Positions 36,932 through 45,405 of a DNA stretch of 64,000 nucleotides are shown one piece after another. Location of the stretch: the NCBI GenBank assembly GCA_000482765.1, contig AXWR01000007.1:36269-100268 (forward strand). The letters are read 5' to 3'. The translations under genes were made by a program, and so were the position numbers. The notes beneath the pieces were generated by a model, which saw only the letters and a list, made by a program, of their open reading frames with translations, was not told the DNA's origin and did no database searches. The DNA comes from Meiothermus taiwanensis DSM 14542 (lineage in GTDB: Bacteria > Deinococcota > Deinococci > Deinococcales > Thermaceae). Within the stretch, counting starts at the first letter, position 1, and each line of letters starts with the position of its first letter.

Positions 36932-37782
36932 TCCCGCCCCCTGGGGTCGAGCACATCCCGCAGGGCATCGCCCAGCAGGTTGAAGGCCAGCACCGTGAGC
37001 AGAATGCCCATGGCCGGCGCGGTGGGGGCCCAGATGGCCTCGGCGATGTAGCTGCGGGTCTCAGAGACCATGGCCCCCCACTCCGGGGTGGGGGGCTGGG
37101 CCCCAAAACCGATAAACGACAGGCCCGCGGCGGTCAGGATGGCCCCGCCCACATCGAAGCTGGCCTGTACAAACACCGGCGTGAGGGTGTTGGGCAGCAG
37201 GTGGCGCAGCATCAGGCGCCCCTGGGAGGAGCCCAAGGCCCGCGCCGCCTCCACAAACTCACGCTCCCGCAAAGCCAGCACATTGGCCCGCACCAGCCGG
37301 GCGTAGATGGGCCAGCTCACCAGGGCCACCGCAAGGATGGTGTTGTTGAGGTTGGGCCCTAACGCCGCGGCAATGGCCATGGCCAGAATGAGCGAGGGGA
37401 AGGCAAAAAAGATATCGGTCACGCGCATCAGCAGGTTGTCCCAGGCCCCGCCCAGGGTACCGGCCAGGAGTCCCACCGCCACCCCAATCAACACCGCCAG
37501 AATCACCACACCAAACCCCACCCGCAGGGAGATGCCCGCGCCGTGGGCCACCCGGGCCCAGACATCGCGGCCCAGCTGGTCGGTGCCGAGCCAGTGTTCT
37601 GCGGAGGGCGGCTGCAAGCGCTGGGCGATGTTCTGGCTGATGGGGTCAGGGGCGATGACCGGTGCCAGCAGGGCCACCAGCACCAGCAAGACCAGCAAAA
37701 ATAGGCCAATCAGGCCCCCAGGGTTGCGCAAAAAGCGCCGAAGGGGGCGGGATGGGCGTCCAGCAGGAACTACAACAGCCAT
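36928..37782 (-). CDS. dppC: Peptide/nickel ABC transporter permease (DppC/OppC type)
   Basis: 284 residues, about six membrane helices; N-terminal OppC signature helix (RNPGGLIGLFLLVLLVLVAL) and the EAA loop EAARALGSSQGRLMLRHLLP that contacts the ATPases. Pairs with the DppB-type gene 15 bases upstream. The ATPase subunits (DppD/F) are not in the window, so they must be supplied from elsewhere. Confidence 0.93.
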   Translation of the reverse strand: MAVVVPAGRPSRPLRRFLRNPGGLIGLFLLVLLVLVALLAPVIAPDPISQNIAQRLQPPSAEHWLGTDQLGRDVWARVAHGAGISLRVGFGVVILAVLIGVAVGLLAGTLGGAWDNLLMRVTDIFFAFPSLILAMAIAAALGPNLNNTILAVALVSWPIYARLVRANVLALREREFVEAARALGSSQGRLMLRHLLPNTLTPVFVQASFDVGGAILTAAGLSFIGFGAQPPTPEWGAMVSETRSYIAEAIWAPTAPAMGILLTVLAFNLLGDALRDVLDPRGRD

Positions 37783-37797
37783 GGGTACTCCGTCGGG

Positions 37798-38811
37798 TTA
37801 GGCATAGCGGATACGAGGGTCGAGAAAGGCATACAGCAGATCCACGATCAGGTTAATGAGGGCATACACCAGCCCCACCAGAAGCGTCACCCCCATGACG
37901 GCGGGGAAGTCCAGGCTGGTAGCCGACTGGGTTACATAGCGCCCGATACCGGGCCAGCTAAAAATGGTCTCGGTCAGCACCGCACCGGAGAGCAGGCCGC
38001 CCAGCAGACCCCCCAGCAACGTGAGCACCGGCAGCGAGGCGTTTTTGAGGGCGTGGCGAAAGACCACGGCCCGGCCGGGCACCCCCTTGGCTCGAGCGGT
38101 GCGGATGTAGTCCTGCGAGAGCACCTCGAGCATGGCGGCACGGGTCATGCGGGCCAGAATGGCTGCCGAAAACAAGCCCAGCACAAACGCCGGCAGCACC
38201 AGGTGGCGCAGCGAGTCCAGGAAGACCCCCCAGTCCCTGGCCAGCAGGGCATCAACGCCCACCATACCGGTAACCCTGGGCGGTGGAAAGGTAAATCCGT
38301 CTAGGCGCCCCTGCACAGGTAACAGATCTAGCTGCCGGGCAAACACGTACTGCAGCAGAACCGCCAGAAAAAACACCGGGGTGGCCCCGCCGATGAGGGC
38401 CAGGATGCGCACCGTAACGTCGGTGGCCTTGTTCTGTCGCAAAGCGGCCAGAATGCCGGCCGGCACACCCAGCAAGAGCGTCACCAAAAAGGCCGCTACC
38501 GAGAGCTCGAGGGTCGCGGGGAAAAACTCCTTCAGGTCTTCAGCCACGGCCCGCTGGGTGCGCAGCGAGTTGCCCAGATCGCCGGAGAGCAGGCGGCCCA
38601 TGTAAATCAGGTACTGCTGCCAGATGGGTTTGTCCAAACCGTAGCGCTCCCGGAATTCCCTAATCTGCTCCTCGCGGGCGTTATCCCCCAGGGCCGCAAT
38701 GGCAGGGTCAATCGGCACCACATTGGCGATGAAGAAGGTGGCAAAGGTAACCCCCCAGACCACAAAAATCACAAAAAAAAGTCGTCGTAAAAGGTAAGGA
38801 AACATAGTCAT
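37798..38811 (-). CDS. dppB: Peptide/nickel ABC transporter permease (DppB/OppB type)
   Basis: 337 residues with the DppB N terminus (LLRRLFFVIFVVWGVTFATF), six helices and the EAA loop RTARAKGVPGRAVVFRHALK. Start ATG 38811 or ATG 38805; neither has a strong ribosome site. A large hairpin (38817-38866) separates it from the binding-protein gene, a common arrangement that keeps permease levels below those of the binding protein. Confidence 0.93.
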   Translation of the reverse strand: MTMFPYLLRRLFFVIFVVWGVTFATFFIANVVPIDPAIAALGDNAREEQIREFRERYGLDKPIWQQYLIYMGRLLSGDLGNSLRTQRAVAEDLKEFFPATLELSVAAFLVTLLLGVPAGILAALRQNKATDVTVRILALIGGATPVFFLAVLLQYVFARQLDLLPVQGRLDGFTFPPPRVTGMVGVDALLARDWGVFLDSLRHLVLPAFVLGLFSAAILARMTRAAMLEVLSQDYIRTARAKGVPGRAVVFRHALKNASLPVLTLLGGLLGGLLSGAVLTETIFSWPGIGRYVTQSATSLDFPAVMGVTLLVGLVYALINLIVDLLYAFLDPRIRYA

Positions 38812-38816
38812 GATTT

Positions 38817-38866
38817 AGGGTTCGGAGCCCAGGGTGTCCTAGGCCATACCCTGAGCCCCGAACCCT
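38817..38866 (-). other. Two-part hairpin between binding-protein and permease genes
   Basis: Outer arms AGGGTTCGG (38817-38825) and CCGAACCCT (38858-38866) and inner arms CAGGGT / ACCCTG can pair in the transcript. No U-tract is visible, so it probably stabilises the upstream binding-protein mRNA or attenuates read-through. Confidence 0.6.
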
Positions 38867-38873
38867 GGGCTGC

Positions 38874-40445
38874 TTATGGAAGTTTGCTGATGTTCTCGAA
38901 GCGCACCTGGCCCTGGGCGTTGCGCACGTAGCCTTCCACCTTGGCCGACAGGCCGATGGGCACCGCCGGCTGGTAGAGCACGGCGTAGGGGCCATTTTTC
39001 AGCACATAATCGGTGAGAATCCGGTACAGTGCCACCCGCTTGGCGGGGTCGGTCTCGAGGGCCGCCTGGTTGGTCAGCCGAATGGCGGTGGGATCGTTCC
39101 AGACGTTGCGCCAGGCCAGGCTGCGGGCCTCGAAGTTGGCCCAGGGGGTGGCGTTGCCATCAGGGTCGGGGAAGTCGGGGCTCCAACCCACCAAGACCAT
39201 CTGGTGGTTCTGGGCGCGGTAGGTGCGCAGCACCTCGGCGTTGGCGATGGCCTTGACGTTGGCTTTGAAGCCGCCCTTGGCCAGGTCGGACTGGATCTTG
39301 GCGGCAATGTCTGCGCAGGGGATACCCCCGCCGCAGATCCCGGTGCTTACCAGAAGTTCGAACTCGAGGCCGTTCGGATACCCCGCCTGGGCCAGCAGGC
39401 GCCGGGCCCGGGCCGGGTCAAAGGTGTAGGGGGTGCGGGGGTCGTAGCCCAGCAGCCCTTTAGGGATGAGGGTCTGGATCTTGGTGCCGTTGCCCTGCAC
39501 CAGCCCGCTCACCAGCTCGTCCTGGTTGATGCTGTAACGCACCGCATCGCGCACCAGCTTGTTGGCGAAGGGGCTGCCTTCCTTGACGTTCATGCCCAGG
39601 TAGTTCAGGCGCAGGCTGTCGGCCTTGAGGGTCTTGAAGCGGGGGTTGCCAGCCAACGCCCGCAAGGCTTCTGGGGTAAGCCCCTCGGCGATGTCAATCT
39701 CGCCCGACTCGAGGGCCGTGCGCAGCACCGCCGGTTCTTTGATCTCGCGCAAAATGACGCGCTGCAGTTTGGGCTTGACGCGGGCGTTGGGGTTGGCCTC
39801 CAGCAACACCTGCGAACCCCGATCCCAGCGCACCAGCCGGAAGGGCCCCGAGCCAGCCGAGTTGTTGGTGAGCCATTCTTTGCCAAAGTCGTTGCCCTTG
39901 GCGTTTTTCTGCACGGTCTCGGAGTCCACAATGCCGCCGATGTTAAAGGTCAGAATCGAAAGGAAGGAGCCCGGAGAGGCGGTTTTGGGAAGGCTCACCA
40001 CCACCGTGTAGTTATCCACGGCCTTGGTGGCCCCCGGCTTAAGCTGGGCAATCTCGGTGAACAAGAAAGAACCCGGCCCCTTGATGGCCAGCGCCCGTTC
40101 AAAGGTATAGACCACATCTTTGGCGGTCACCTCGTTGCCGCTGGAGAACTTGCTACCCCGGCGCAGGCGGAAGGTGATCTCCCAGGTATCCCGGCCCCGC
40201 TCCACCTTCCAGCTCTCGGCCAGACCCGGCTTTAGGGTTGAGAGATCGGTGCCCTCGTACTTGACCAGGGTCTCGTACAGGTTGTCGGTGATCAGGCCAC
40301 CAGAAAACTCGTAGGAAACCTGGGGATCCAGGGTGATCAGGTCGGACCAGTCCCCACCGTAAATCAGGGTCTGGGTGCGGTCTTGGGCCAGGGCACCCCC
40401 AAGGCTCAAAGCCGCAATGAGCCCAACTGCTTTTACTAGCCTCAT
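38874..40445 (-). CDS. dppA: Peptide/nickel ABC transporter substrate-binding protein
   Basis: 523-residue SBP family 5 protein. Signal peptide MRLVKAVGLIAALSLGGALA (start ATG 40445 after AAAGGAGG). Family blocks TLDPQVSYEFSGGLITDNLY, GLAESWKVERGRDTWEITFR, DVVYTFERALA and DAVRYSINQDELVSG are present. It binds oligopeptides or related ligands outside the membrane and hands them to the DppBC permeases downstream. No lipobox cysteine follows the signal, so it is probably free or held by its uncleaved helix. One disulfide candidate lies in STGICGGGIPCAD. Confidence 0.95.
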   Translation of the reverse strand: MRLVKAVGLIAALSLGGALAQDRTQTLIYGGDWSDLITLDPQVSYEFSGGLITDNLYETLVKYEGTDLSTLKPGLAESWKVERGRDTWEITFRLRRGSKFSSGNEVTAKDVVYTFERALAIKGPGSFLFTEIAQLKPGATKAVDNYTVVVSLPKTASPGSFLSILTFNIGGIVDSETVQKNAKGNDFGKEWLTNNSAGSGPFRLVRWDRGSQVLLEANPNARVKPKLQRVILREIKEPAVLRTALESGEIDIAEGLTPEALRALAGNPRFKTLKADSLRLNYLGMNVKEGSPFANKLVRDAVRYSINQDELVSGLVQGNGTKIQTLIPKGLLGYDPRTPYTFDPARARRLLAQAGYPNGLEFELLVSTGICGGGIPCADIAAKIQSDLAKGGFKANVKAIANAEVLRTYRAQNHQMVLVGWSPDFPDPDGNATPWANFEARSLAWRNVWNDPTAIRLTNQAALETDPAKRVALYRILTDYVLKNGPYAVLYQPAVPIGLSAKVEGYVRNAQGQVRFENISKLP

Positions 40446-40454
40446 GAAGCCTCC

Positions 40455-40498
40455 TTTCGATACGTCGAAACAATACCGATAAACACACGGCAGGTCAA
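40455..40498 (-). promoter_or_regulatory. Promoter and palindromic operator of the peptide-transporter operon
   Basis: On the minus strand TTGACC (40498-40493), 17-base spacer, TATTGT (40475-40470). Directly next to the -10, TTTCGATACGTCGAAA (40455-40470) is a perfect 6-bp inverted repeat with a four-base centre, covering the expected transcription start and ending just before the ribosome site: a good repressor site. Confidence 0.7.
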
Positions 40499-40521
40499 GA
40501 CATTGCAATGACGTACGGGCA

Positions 40522-40527
40522 TATACT
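40522..40527 (+). promoter_or_regulatory. -10 box of leaderless chromate-transporter gene
   Basis: TATACT ends seven bases before ATG 40535. No ribosome site or clear -35 is seen. Confidence 0.55.
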
Positions 40528-40534
40528 ACGCCCG

Positions 40535-41568
40535 ATGTCCTGGCAAGTACTGAAAACCTTTTTCTGGCTGGGTCTGACCGCTTTTGGCGGCCCGGCAGCC
40601 CACTTTGCCATTTTCCAGCGGCTGCTGGTGGGAGAAGGAAAGTGGGTGAGTAAAGCGCAGTACTTGAGGATGCTGGCCGCCGTCAATCTGATTCCGGGCC
40701 CCAACTCCACCGAGACAGCCATGCTTTTGGGGTACGCAAGAGCGGGCCACTGGGGGCTGCTGCTGGCAGGGCTGGGGTTTATCGTTCCGGCAGCGGCAGT
40801 CACGCTGGCCTTGGTGGCCCTCTACCGGGAGGTGGCCGCGCTGCCCTTGGTACAGGGGACCTTTCTAGGACTCAAGCTGGCCTTGGCGGCCTTGATCGCC
40901 CAGGCTTTATGGGATCTGCTGCCCCACCCCAAAAAACAGCCCCAGACCTGGACGCTGGCCCTGGCCGGGCTGGCGATGGCGGGGCTGGGTGTGGTGGAGT
41001 GGGCGGTGGTGTTGCTGGTGGGCTTACTGATGGTGCTGGGCAAAAGCACAAAAATGCTGAGCGTGGAACCCCTCGGTCTGTTCTGGTTTTTTTGCTGGTG
41101 GGCTCCACTTTGTTCGGCTCGGGCTATGTGTTGATTGGGCTGATGCAGGAGATGGTGAGTCGGAGCTGGCTAAGTCCAGGCGACCTCCTGAACACCCTGG
41201 CCCTGGGTCAGATCACACCGGGGCCCCTGCTAACCACAGCCACAGCAGCAGGCATTCCTGGAGCGGTACTCTCAACCGTTGGCATTTTTTTACCCTCGTT
41301 CATATTTGCCTTTTTTGTGGCCGGCCTCCTGCACCGCTGGCAGGAGCATCCCATTGCCGAAGCTATTTTTCAGGGAGCCTCTGGAGCAGCCCTAGGCCTC
41401 ATCGCCTGGGCCTTGTGGCTATTGGGACGCGAAACCCTGGTGGGCTGGGCAGAGCTACTTGCGGCATTGCTGGCACTTGGGCTCCTGCTACGCCAATTTC
41501 CCCTTATTCCCTTACTGGGGATTTTCGGGCTGGGTGGCACATTGTGGAGCGCTTGGGTGGTGGGCTAA
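40535..41568 (+). pseudogene. chrA: Chromate transporter ChrA, frame broken by one base
   Basis: Two-domain CHR-family membrane antiporter. The first half starts at ATG 40535 (MSWQVLKTFFWLGLTAFGGP, domain signature FGGPAAHFAIFQ, NLIPGPNSTE), and the second half has the mirror signature FGSGYVLIGLMQ, ALGQITPGPLLTT. The frame changes at a run of seven T (41087-41093); eight T would give GLFWFFLLVGSTLFGSGY and one 344-residue protein. Without it the first frame stops at 41134. One T is therefore missing: sequencing error, mutation, or slippage site. Divergent from the peptide-transporter operon. CTCGAG is absent. Confidence 0.85.
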
Positions 41569-41692
41569 ACATCGCACTGCTTTTGAACGGCAAACGCCCT
41601 GGGCGATCGAACCCCGTTCCAGCAAACCAGGCACAGGTTCCCACAACTGCACAAGCGGTAGAAATCGCTTGATGGAACCCTGGATAACCGCT

Positions 41693-41728
41693 GTCAAAAC
41701 AGAATCCGAGGGTGTATACCCTCGGATT
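41693..41728 (-). terminator. Terminator of tRNA-Ala
   Basis: AATCCGAGGGT/ACCCTCGGATT (41728-41718 with 41713-41703) is an 11-bp stem with a four-base loop, followed on the minus strand by CTGTTTTGAC. It lies seven bases after the tRNA 3' end. Confidence 0.75.
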
Positions 41729-41734
41729 ATAGCC

Positions 41735-41810
41735 TGGTGGAGCCGAGGGGACTCGAACCCCCGACCTCTTGAGTGCGATTCAAGCGCGCTCCCAACTGCG
41801 CCACGGCCCC
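41735..41810 (-). tRNA. tRNA-Ala (anticodon CGC)
   Basis: 76 bases including an encoded CCA. The acceptor GGGGCCG pairs with CGGCTCC and contains the G3-U70 wobble that identifies alanine tRNA. Anticodon stem CTTGA/TCAAG with loop ATCGCAC gives anticodon CGC for GCG codons. The T loop is TTCGAGT. Flanked by its own promoter (41822-41850) and terminator. Confidence 0.96.
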
Positions 41811-41821
41811 AAGCGTTGTTT

Positions 41822-41850
41822 AGTGTAGCCCGGAGCCGTTCGGCTGTCTA
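41822..41850 (-). promoter_or_regulatory. Promoter of tRNA-Ala
   Basis: On the minus strand TAGACA (41850-41845), 17-base spacer, TACACT (41827-41822), with the -10 about 11 bases before the mature tRNA 5' end. It overlaps the stop of the gene ending at 41848. Confidence 0.65.
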
Positions 41851-42216
41851 GCCTTCCTTGACCCGCACCTCAATCCGGCCCCGGCGGTCGCGCACTTCCA
41901 GCTTGGCTTTTGCCCGGCCCTTGCGGTACTCGGACTTGTAATGACCCCCGCCGGCTTGATACTTGACCCTTGTCCAGCCGCGGGCCACCAGGTCGCGGTG
42001 GTGGTGGGCGTACACCTCAGCCGCCCGGCTGCTGCGGTACACCACCACAATCCCCTGGGGTTCTGGCACCCGCTCCACCACCACAAGGCCCGGAACCAAG
42101 GCAATGCGGATGTCGGCACTGATGGTGAGGGTGGGTGGGGGCGGGGCCTCGAGCGTCACCCTGATCTGGGCAAAGGCCATAGAACTTAAAACCAGCAAAA
42201 CCATCACACCACGCAT
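41848..42216 (-). CDS. Hypothetical exported protein
   Basis: 122 residues with a short signal peptide (MRGVMVLLVLSSMAFA) and a basic C-terminal half rich in Lys/Arg (SEYRKGRAKAKLEVRDRRGR). No family recognised. TAGGGT on the minus strand ends six bases before the ATG at 42216, so it may be leaderless; ATG 42204 is an alternative. The tRNA-Ala gene follows on the same strand with its own promoter. Confidence 0.65.
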   Translation of the reverse strand: MRGVMVLLVLSSMAFAQIRVTLEAPPPPTLTISADIRIALVPGLVVVERVPEPQGIVVVYRSSRAAEVYAHHHRDLVARGWTRVKYQAGGGHYKSEYRKGRAKAKLEVRDRRGRIEVRVKEG

Positions 42217-42303
42217 GCCGTTACCCTAACCCCGGGTATCCGCGGCTGTGTGTGAGGGACGTTAAGGCCTCTTTTATGATCCGCCTGTAGTAAGGTGGGC
42301 TCC

Positions 42304-43263
42304 ATGCAGGTACACCTGCTTGCGGTGCAAACTGAGCTACACCCCCAGCCCTACACCAGCCCCGAGGGCTTCAGGCAGTACGTGCGGGAGCTCGCTCAAG
42401 CCGCCATCCACGGGCTCCCGGAACACGAACCCCGCCTCATTGCCTTCCCCGAGGCTTTCGCGCTGCCGCTGTTGTTCTGGATGGGCACACCCAGGGCCAT
42501 TCGTGAGGCCAGAACCAGTCTACAAGCAGCGCTGGTGCTGCTACGGGAAGAGTGGCGAGCGGCCCTGGGGCTGGGGGTTTTGAGCCCTGCCGCGTTCTAT
42601 CATCTGCGGGCCCGGAAGGTCTGGCCGGTGTACGAACAGGCTTTCCGAGAGGCCGCCCAGGCCGCCGGGGCTTATGTGGTAGCTGGCAGCATCTTCAGCC
42701 CCTTCATGGACTGGGAACCCGCACAGCAACTACACGCCCTGGGCCGACGGGTGTACAACCTGTCACTGGTTGTTTCACCCCAGGGTACCATCCTGGGGCG
42801 GGTGCCCAAGGTTCATCTCACCGCCCACGAACGCAGGGCTTTTTTGTCGGGGGGATGGCCCGGTAGACAGATCCTAAAAACCCGCCTGGGCGTTATCGCC
42901 AACCTGATCTGCCTGGATGCCTTTCATGAAAGCCTGCTCGAGCAGGCCGATGCCGCCGGGGCCTGGCTGGTGGTACAGCCCTCGGCCAACGCCGCCCGCT
43001 GGGATGGCCCCTGGAGCACCGACCCAAACCAGGTAGAGGGGCAGGTCTGGCTGCGCGAAGGGCTGGGCAAAAAGCTGCAAAACCGGGAGCACCTACGCTT
43101 TGGCCTTAACCCCATGCTCAACGGACACCTCTACGACCTGTACTTCGAGGGCCGAAGCGGCGTCTATCAGGCCGGTGGCCCGCTGGCCTTGGCCGATCGT
43201 GCGGTGGGCCATGCTTTCGTGCACGCGGTGGTAGAACTGCCAGAGGCACGGACGTTGGGCTAA
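42304..43263 (+). CDS. Carbon-nitrogen hydrolase (nitrilase superfamily)
   Basis: 319-residue amidase/nitrilase-fold enzyme with the Glu-Lys-Cys triad in place: RLIAFPEAFALP (Glu), LGRVPKVHLTAHE (Lys) and NLICLDAFHES (Cys). Substrate cannot be told. Start ATG 42304: TAAGGT ends seven bases before it; an in-frame GTG at 42295 overlaps that box. A TATGAT at 42275-42280 is a competing -10. The Rrf2 gene follows nine bases after the stop. Confidence 0.87.
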   Translation: MQVHLLAVQTELHPQPYTSPEGFRQYVRELAQAAIHGLPEHEPRLIAFPEAFALPLLFWMGTPRAIREARTSLQAALVLLREEWRAALGLGVLSPAAFYHLRARKVWPVYEQAFREAAQAAGAYVVAGSIFSPFMDWEPAQQLHALGRRVYNLSLVVSPQGTILGRVPKVHLTAHERRAFLSGGWPGRQILKTRLGVIANLICLDAFHESLLEQADAAGAWLVVQPSANAARWDGPWSTDPNQVEGQVWLREGLGKKLQNREHLRFGLNPMLNGHLYDLYFEGRSGVYQAGGPLALADRAVGHAFVHAVVELPEARTLG

Positions 43264-43266
43264 ATT
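43261..43266 (+). promoter_or_regulatory. -10 box of leaderless Rrf2 regulator gene
   Basis: TAAATT, whose first three bases are the stop codon of the upstream hydrolase, ends six bases before ATG 43273. It would let the regulator be expressed apart from the hydrolase. Confidence 0.5.
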
Positions 43267-43272
43267 GGGGCC

Positions 43273-43794
43273 ATGCGCCTCTCCAAAACCGATATCTACG
43301 CCTTTAAAATCCTGGGTTATCTCGGTGCCCAGGCCCCAGATCGCCTTGTTGGAAGCGAGGAACTCAGCAAGGCCACCGGCGTACCGCACACCTACCTAGC
43401 ACGCATTCTGGCCGCCTTGGTAGGACACAACCTGGTGCTTTCCAAAAAAGGCCAGGGTGGGGGGTATGCCCTCCCGCGCCCCCCTGAAGAGATCAATCTG
43501 CGCGACGTGATCCGGGCGGTGGATGGCCCCATCGCCCCCCTGGCCTGCGTGAGCCTCAACTGGCCCAAAGCCTGCACGGAGGAGCGCCGCTGCCACGCGC
43601 GCAGCGTGGTCTGGCTCAAGGTGCGGGATGCAGCGTTGCAAATCCTGAGCCAGGTGAGCGTGGCCGACCTGGCCGCCGATTTCCGACAAGGGGTGGATTA
43701 CACCGAGTGCCTGGGGCACCTGCTGCCCTCGAGCGAGCTGCTCACCCGCCGCCCCAGCAAGGCCGGCGCCGGCCCTCGAGCGAAGACGGGGTAG
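43273..43794 (+). CDS. Rrf2-family regulator with three cysteines (possible Fe-S sensor)
   Basis: 173 residues: winged helix ([37 protein letters not shown]; residues about 25-75) and a dimerisation helix. Cysteines 92, 101 and 107 ([19 protein letters not shown]) sit where IscR has Cys 92, 98 and 104, so an Fe-S cluster or redox switch is likely. A 27-bp perfect palindrome at the start site of the next operon (rhodanese) is a candidate target, which suggests it controls sulfur transfer in response to Fe-S, cysteine or redox state (inference). Confidence 0.9.
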   Translation: MRLSKTDIYAFKILGYLGAQAPDRLVGSEELSKATGVPHTYLARILAALVGHNLVLSKKGQGGGYALPRPPEEINLRDVIRAVDGPIAPLACVSLNWPKACTEERRCHARSVVWLKVRDAALQILSQVSVADLAADFRQGVDYTECLGHLLPSSELLTRRPSKAGAGPRAKTG

Positions 43795-43824
43795 ACTCAA
43801 AAATAGCCCAGCAGAGCAAAAAGC

Positions 43825-43853
43825 TTGAATCAACCGCTGGTCTTGGGTATGAT
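43825..43853 (+). promoter_or_regulatory. Promoter of the rhodanese gene
   Basis: TTGAAT (43825-43830), 17-base spacer, TATGAT (43848-43853), followed at once by a long palindrome. The mRNA leader would be about 100 bases with an AAAGGAGGA ribosome site. Confidence 0.75.
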
Positions 43854-43859
43854 GCCGCT

Positions 43860-43886
43860 TATAGATTACATTTTTTGTAATCTATA
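43860..43886 (+). promoter_or_regulatory. 27-bp perfect palindrome over the rhodanese transcription start
   Basis: TATAGATTACA (43860-43870) and TGTAATCTATA (43876-43886) are 11-base inverted arms around TTTTT. The site starts seven bases after the -10 box, so a bound dimer would block transcription. Length and AT-rich arms resemble Rrf2-type operators (IscR, CymR), and an Rrf2 gene lies just upstream. Confidence 0.65.
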
Positions 43887-43959
43887 TCAGCGTAACCTCG
43901 AACATCTTTACCCTAAGCTGTTTTGGGTTAACTGATGCCGTGCAAAGGAGGAACCTAAT

Positions 43960-44820
43960 ATGAGCTACGCCAACCCCGACGTGCTGGTTTCAACCGACTG
44001 GGTGCTGGAAAACCTTAACAACCCCGAGGTGCGCATCCTCGAGGTCAACGAAGATATCCTGCTCTACGACACCGGCCATATTCCCGGCAGCCAAAAAATA
44101 GACTGGCAGGCCGACCTGTGGGACGACACCATCCGCGAGTTCATCCAACCCCACGAGCTGGCCGCCCTGTTCGAGCGGCTGGGCATCTCCAACGACACCA
44201 CCATTGTGCTGTATGGGGACAAGAACAACTGGTGGGCGGCCTATGCCTTCTGGTTTTTTAGCTACAACGGCCACCAGAAACTCAAGCTGATGAACGGGGG
44301 GCGCATTAAGTGGATTCAGGAGAACAAGCCCCTCACCACCGAGGTACCCAGCTACCCCAAAGGCTCCTATACCCCCGGCCGGCGCGACCCCAATCTGCGG
44401 GCCTTCCGCGATGAGGTGCTGGCCCACCTGGAAAAGGTCAAGGCCGGCAAGGGTGCCCTGGTGGACGTGCGCAGCCCCGCCGAGTTCACCGGTGAGAAGA
44501 CCCACATGCCCGAGTACCCCCAGGAAGGGGTGCTGCGCGGCGGCCACATCCCCGGCGCCAAGAACATCCCCTGGGCCACCACCGTGAACCCCGACGGCAC
44601 CTTCAAAAGCGCCGAAGAGCTGCGGGCCATCTACGAAACCAAGGGCATCACCCCCGATAAGGAGGTGATCGCCTACTGCCGCATCGCCGAGCGCAGCAGC
44701 CATAGCTGGTTCGTGCTCAAGCACCTGCTGGGCTTCCCCAACGTCAAAAACTACGACGGGAGCTGGACCGAGTGGGGCAATGCGGTGGGGGTGCCCATCG
44801 AGAAAGGCCCGGAAAAGTAG
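43960..44820 (+). CDS. sseA: Thiosulfate/3-mercaptopyruvate sulfurtransferase (two-domain rhodanese)
   Basis: 286 residues with an inactive N-terminal rhodanese domain ([20 protein letters not shown]) and an active C-terminal one ([25 protein letters not shown]). The active-site loop [18 protein letters not shown] contains the sulfur-carrying cysteine; its CRIAERS loop resembles thiosulfate-type enzymes more than the CGSGVTA mercaptopyruvate type. Expressed from the palindrome-controlled promoter at 43825, so probably under Rrf2 control. Terminator at 44837. Confidence 0.93.
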   Translation: MSYANPDVLVSTDWVLENLNNPEVRILEVNEDILLYDTGHIPGSQKIDWQADLWDDTIREFIQPHELAALFERLGISNDTTIVLYGDKNNWWAAYAFWFFSYNGHQKLKLMNGGRIKWIQENKPLTTEVPSYPKGSYTPGRRDPNLRAFRDEVLAHLEKVKAGKGALVDVRSPAEFTGEKTHMPEYPQEGVLRGGHIPGAKNIPWATTVNPDGTFKSAEELRAIYETKGITPDKEVIAYCRIAERSSHSWFVLKHLLGFPNVKNYDGSWTEWGNAVGVPIEKGPEK

Positions 44821-44836
44821 CCTGGAGCACTGGATG

Positions 44837-44870
44837 CCCCCTGCCGAGTCTCGAGCAGGGGGTTTTGCTT
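44837..44870 (+). terminator. Rho-independent terminator after sseA
   Basis: CCCCCTGC (44837-44844) pairs with GCAGGGGG (44855-44862) and is followed by TTTTGCTTT. The loop contains a CTCGAG. Confidence 0.85.
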
Positions 44871-44883
44871 TGCAAATCCGGGA

Positions 44884-44889
44884 TAGACT
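44884..44889 (+). promoter_or_regulatory. -10 box before the broken unknown gene
   Basis: TAGACT ends seven bases before ATG 44897. A GGAG also lies there (44890-44893), so either leaderless or ordinary initiation is possible. Confidence 0.45.
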
Positions 44890-44896
44890 GGAGAAA

Positions 44897-45405
44897 ATGC
44901 CACACGCCGAGTCTGAGCCCATCATTCACCCGCACGAGCGAAGGGCCCTCGAGGCGCTGCTGAGGCCTTCCGCTACGATTTCAAGCCCGGCTGGTCGCGG
45001 CCCAACCTCACCGGCCTTGAGGGCGTTTTTGAGGGGCACTACCCCAGCATGCGCCAGGCAGTGGAGGCCGTGGTGGCCCGCAAATACCAGCCAGGCGGCC
45101 CCTTCAACCCCGAAACCCCCGGCCCCTGGAAAGACACCCCGGCGGTACGCGCCCGGGCTTTCCCACATGAAGAATGGCTGGTAGAGGTGGTGGCTACCCA
45201 GGCCCAGTACCTCTTCGATACCTTTGGGAAGTTCCCCGCCACTGTCCCCACCATCTACAGCCTGATGTTTTTGCAAACCCACCACCTCGACCCCGAGTAC
45301 TACGACCGCTTCTTCGAGCCGGGGGCCTATTTGCAAACCCACAAAGAACACCTGGAAACCTGGCACGGCCTGCGGCTGGATGAGCTACCCAGGCGCACCG
45401 AATAG
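44897..45405 (+). pseudogene. Unknown protein, frame broken by one base
   Basis: The N terminus MPHAESEPIIHPHERRALEALL is read in one frame; after about 44965 the continuation FRYDFKPGWSRPNLTGLEGV ... MRQAVEAVVARKYQPGG to LRLDELPRRTE and TAG (45403-45405) lies in another. Adding one base near CTGCTGAGGCC would give a single 169-residue protein (...ALLEAFRYDF...). No family is recognised; it looks like a soluble, aromatic- and His-rich protein. The short downstream frame starting at ATG 45049 is only its C-terminal two thirds. The stop codon overlaps the first bases of the intergenic repeat copy 1. Confidence 0.65.
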
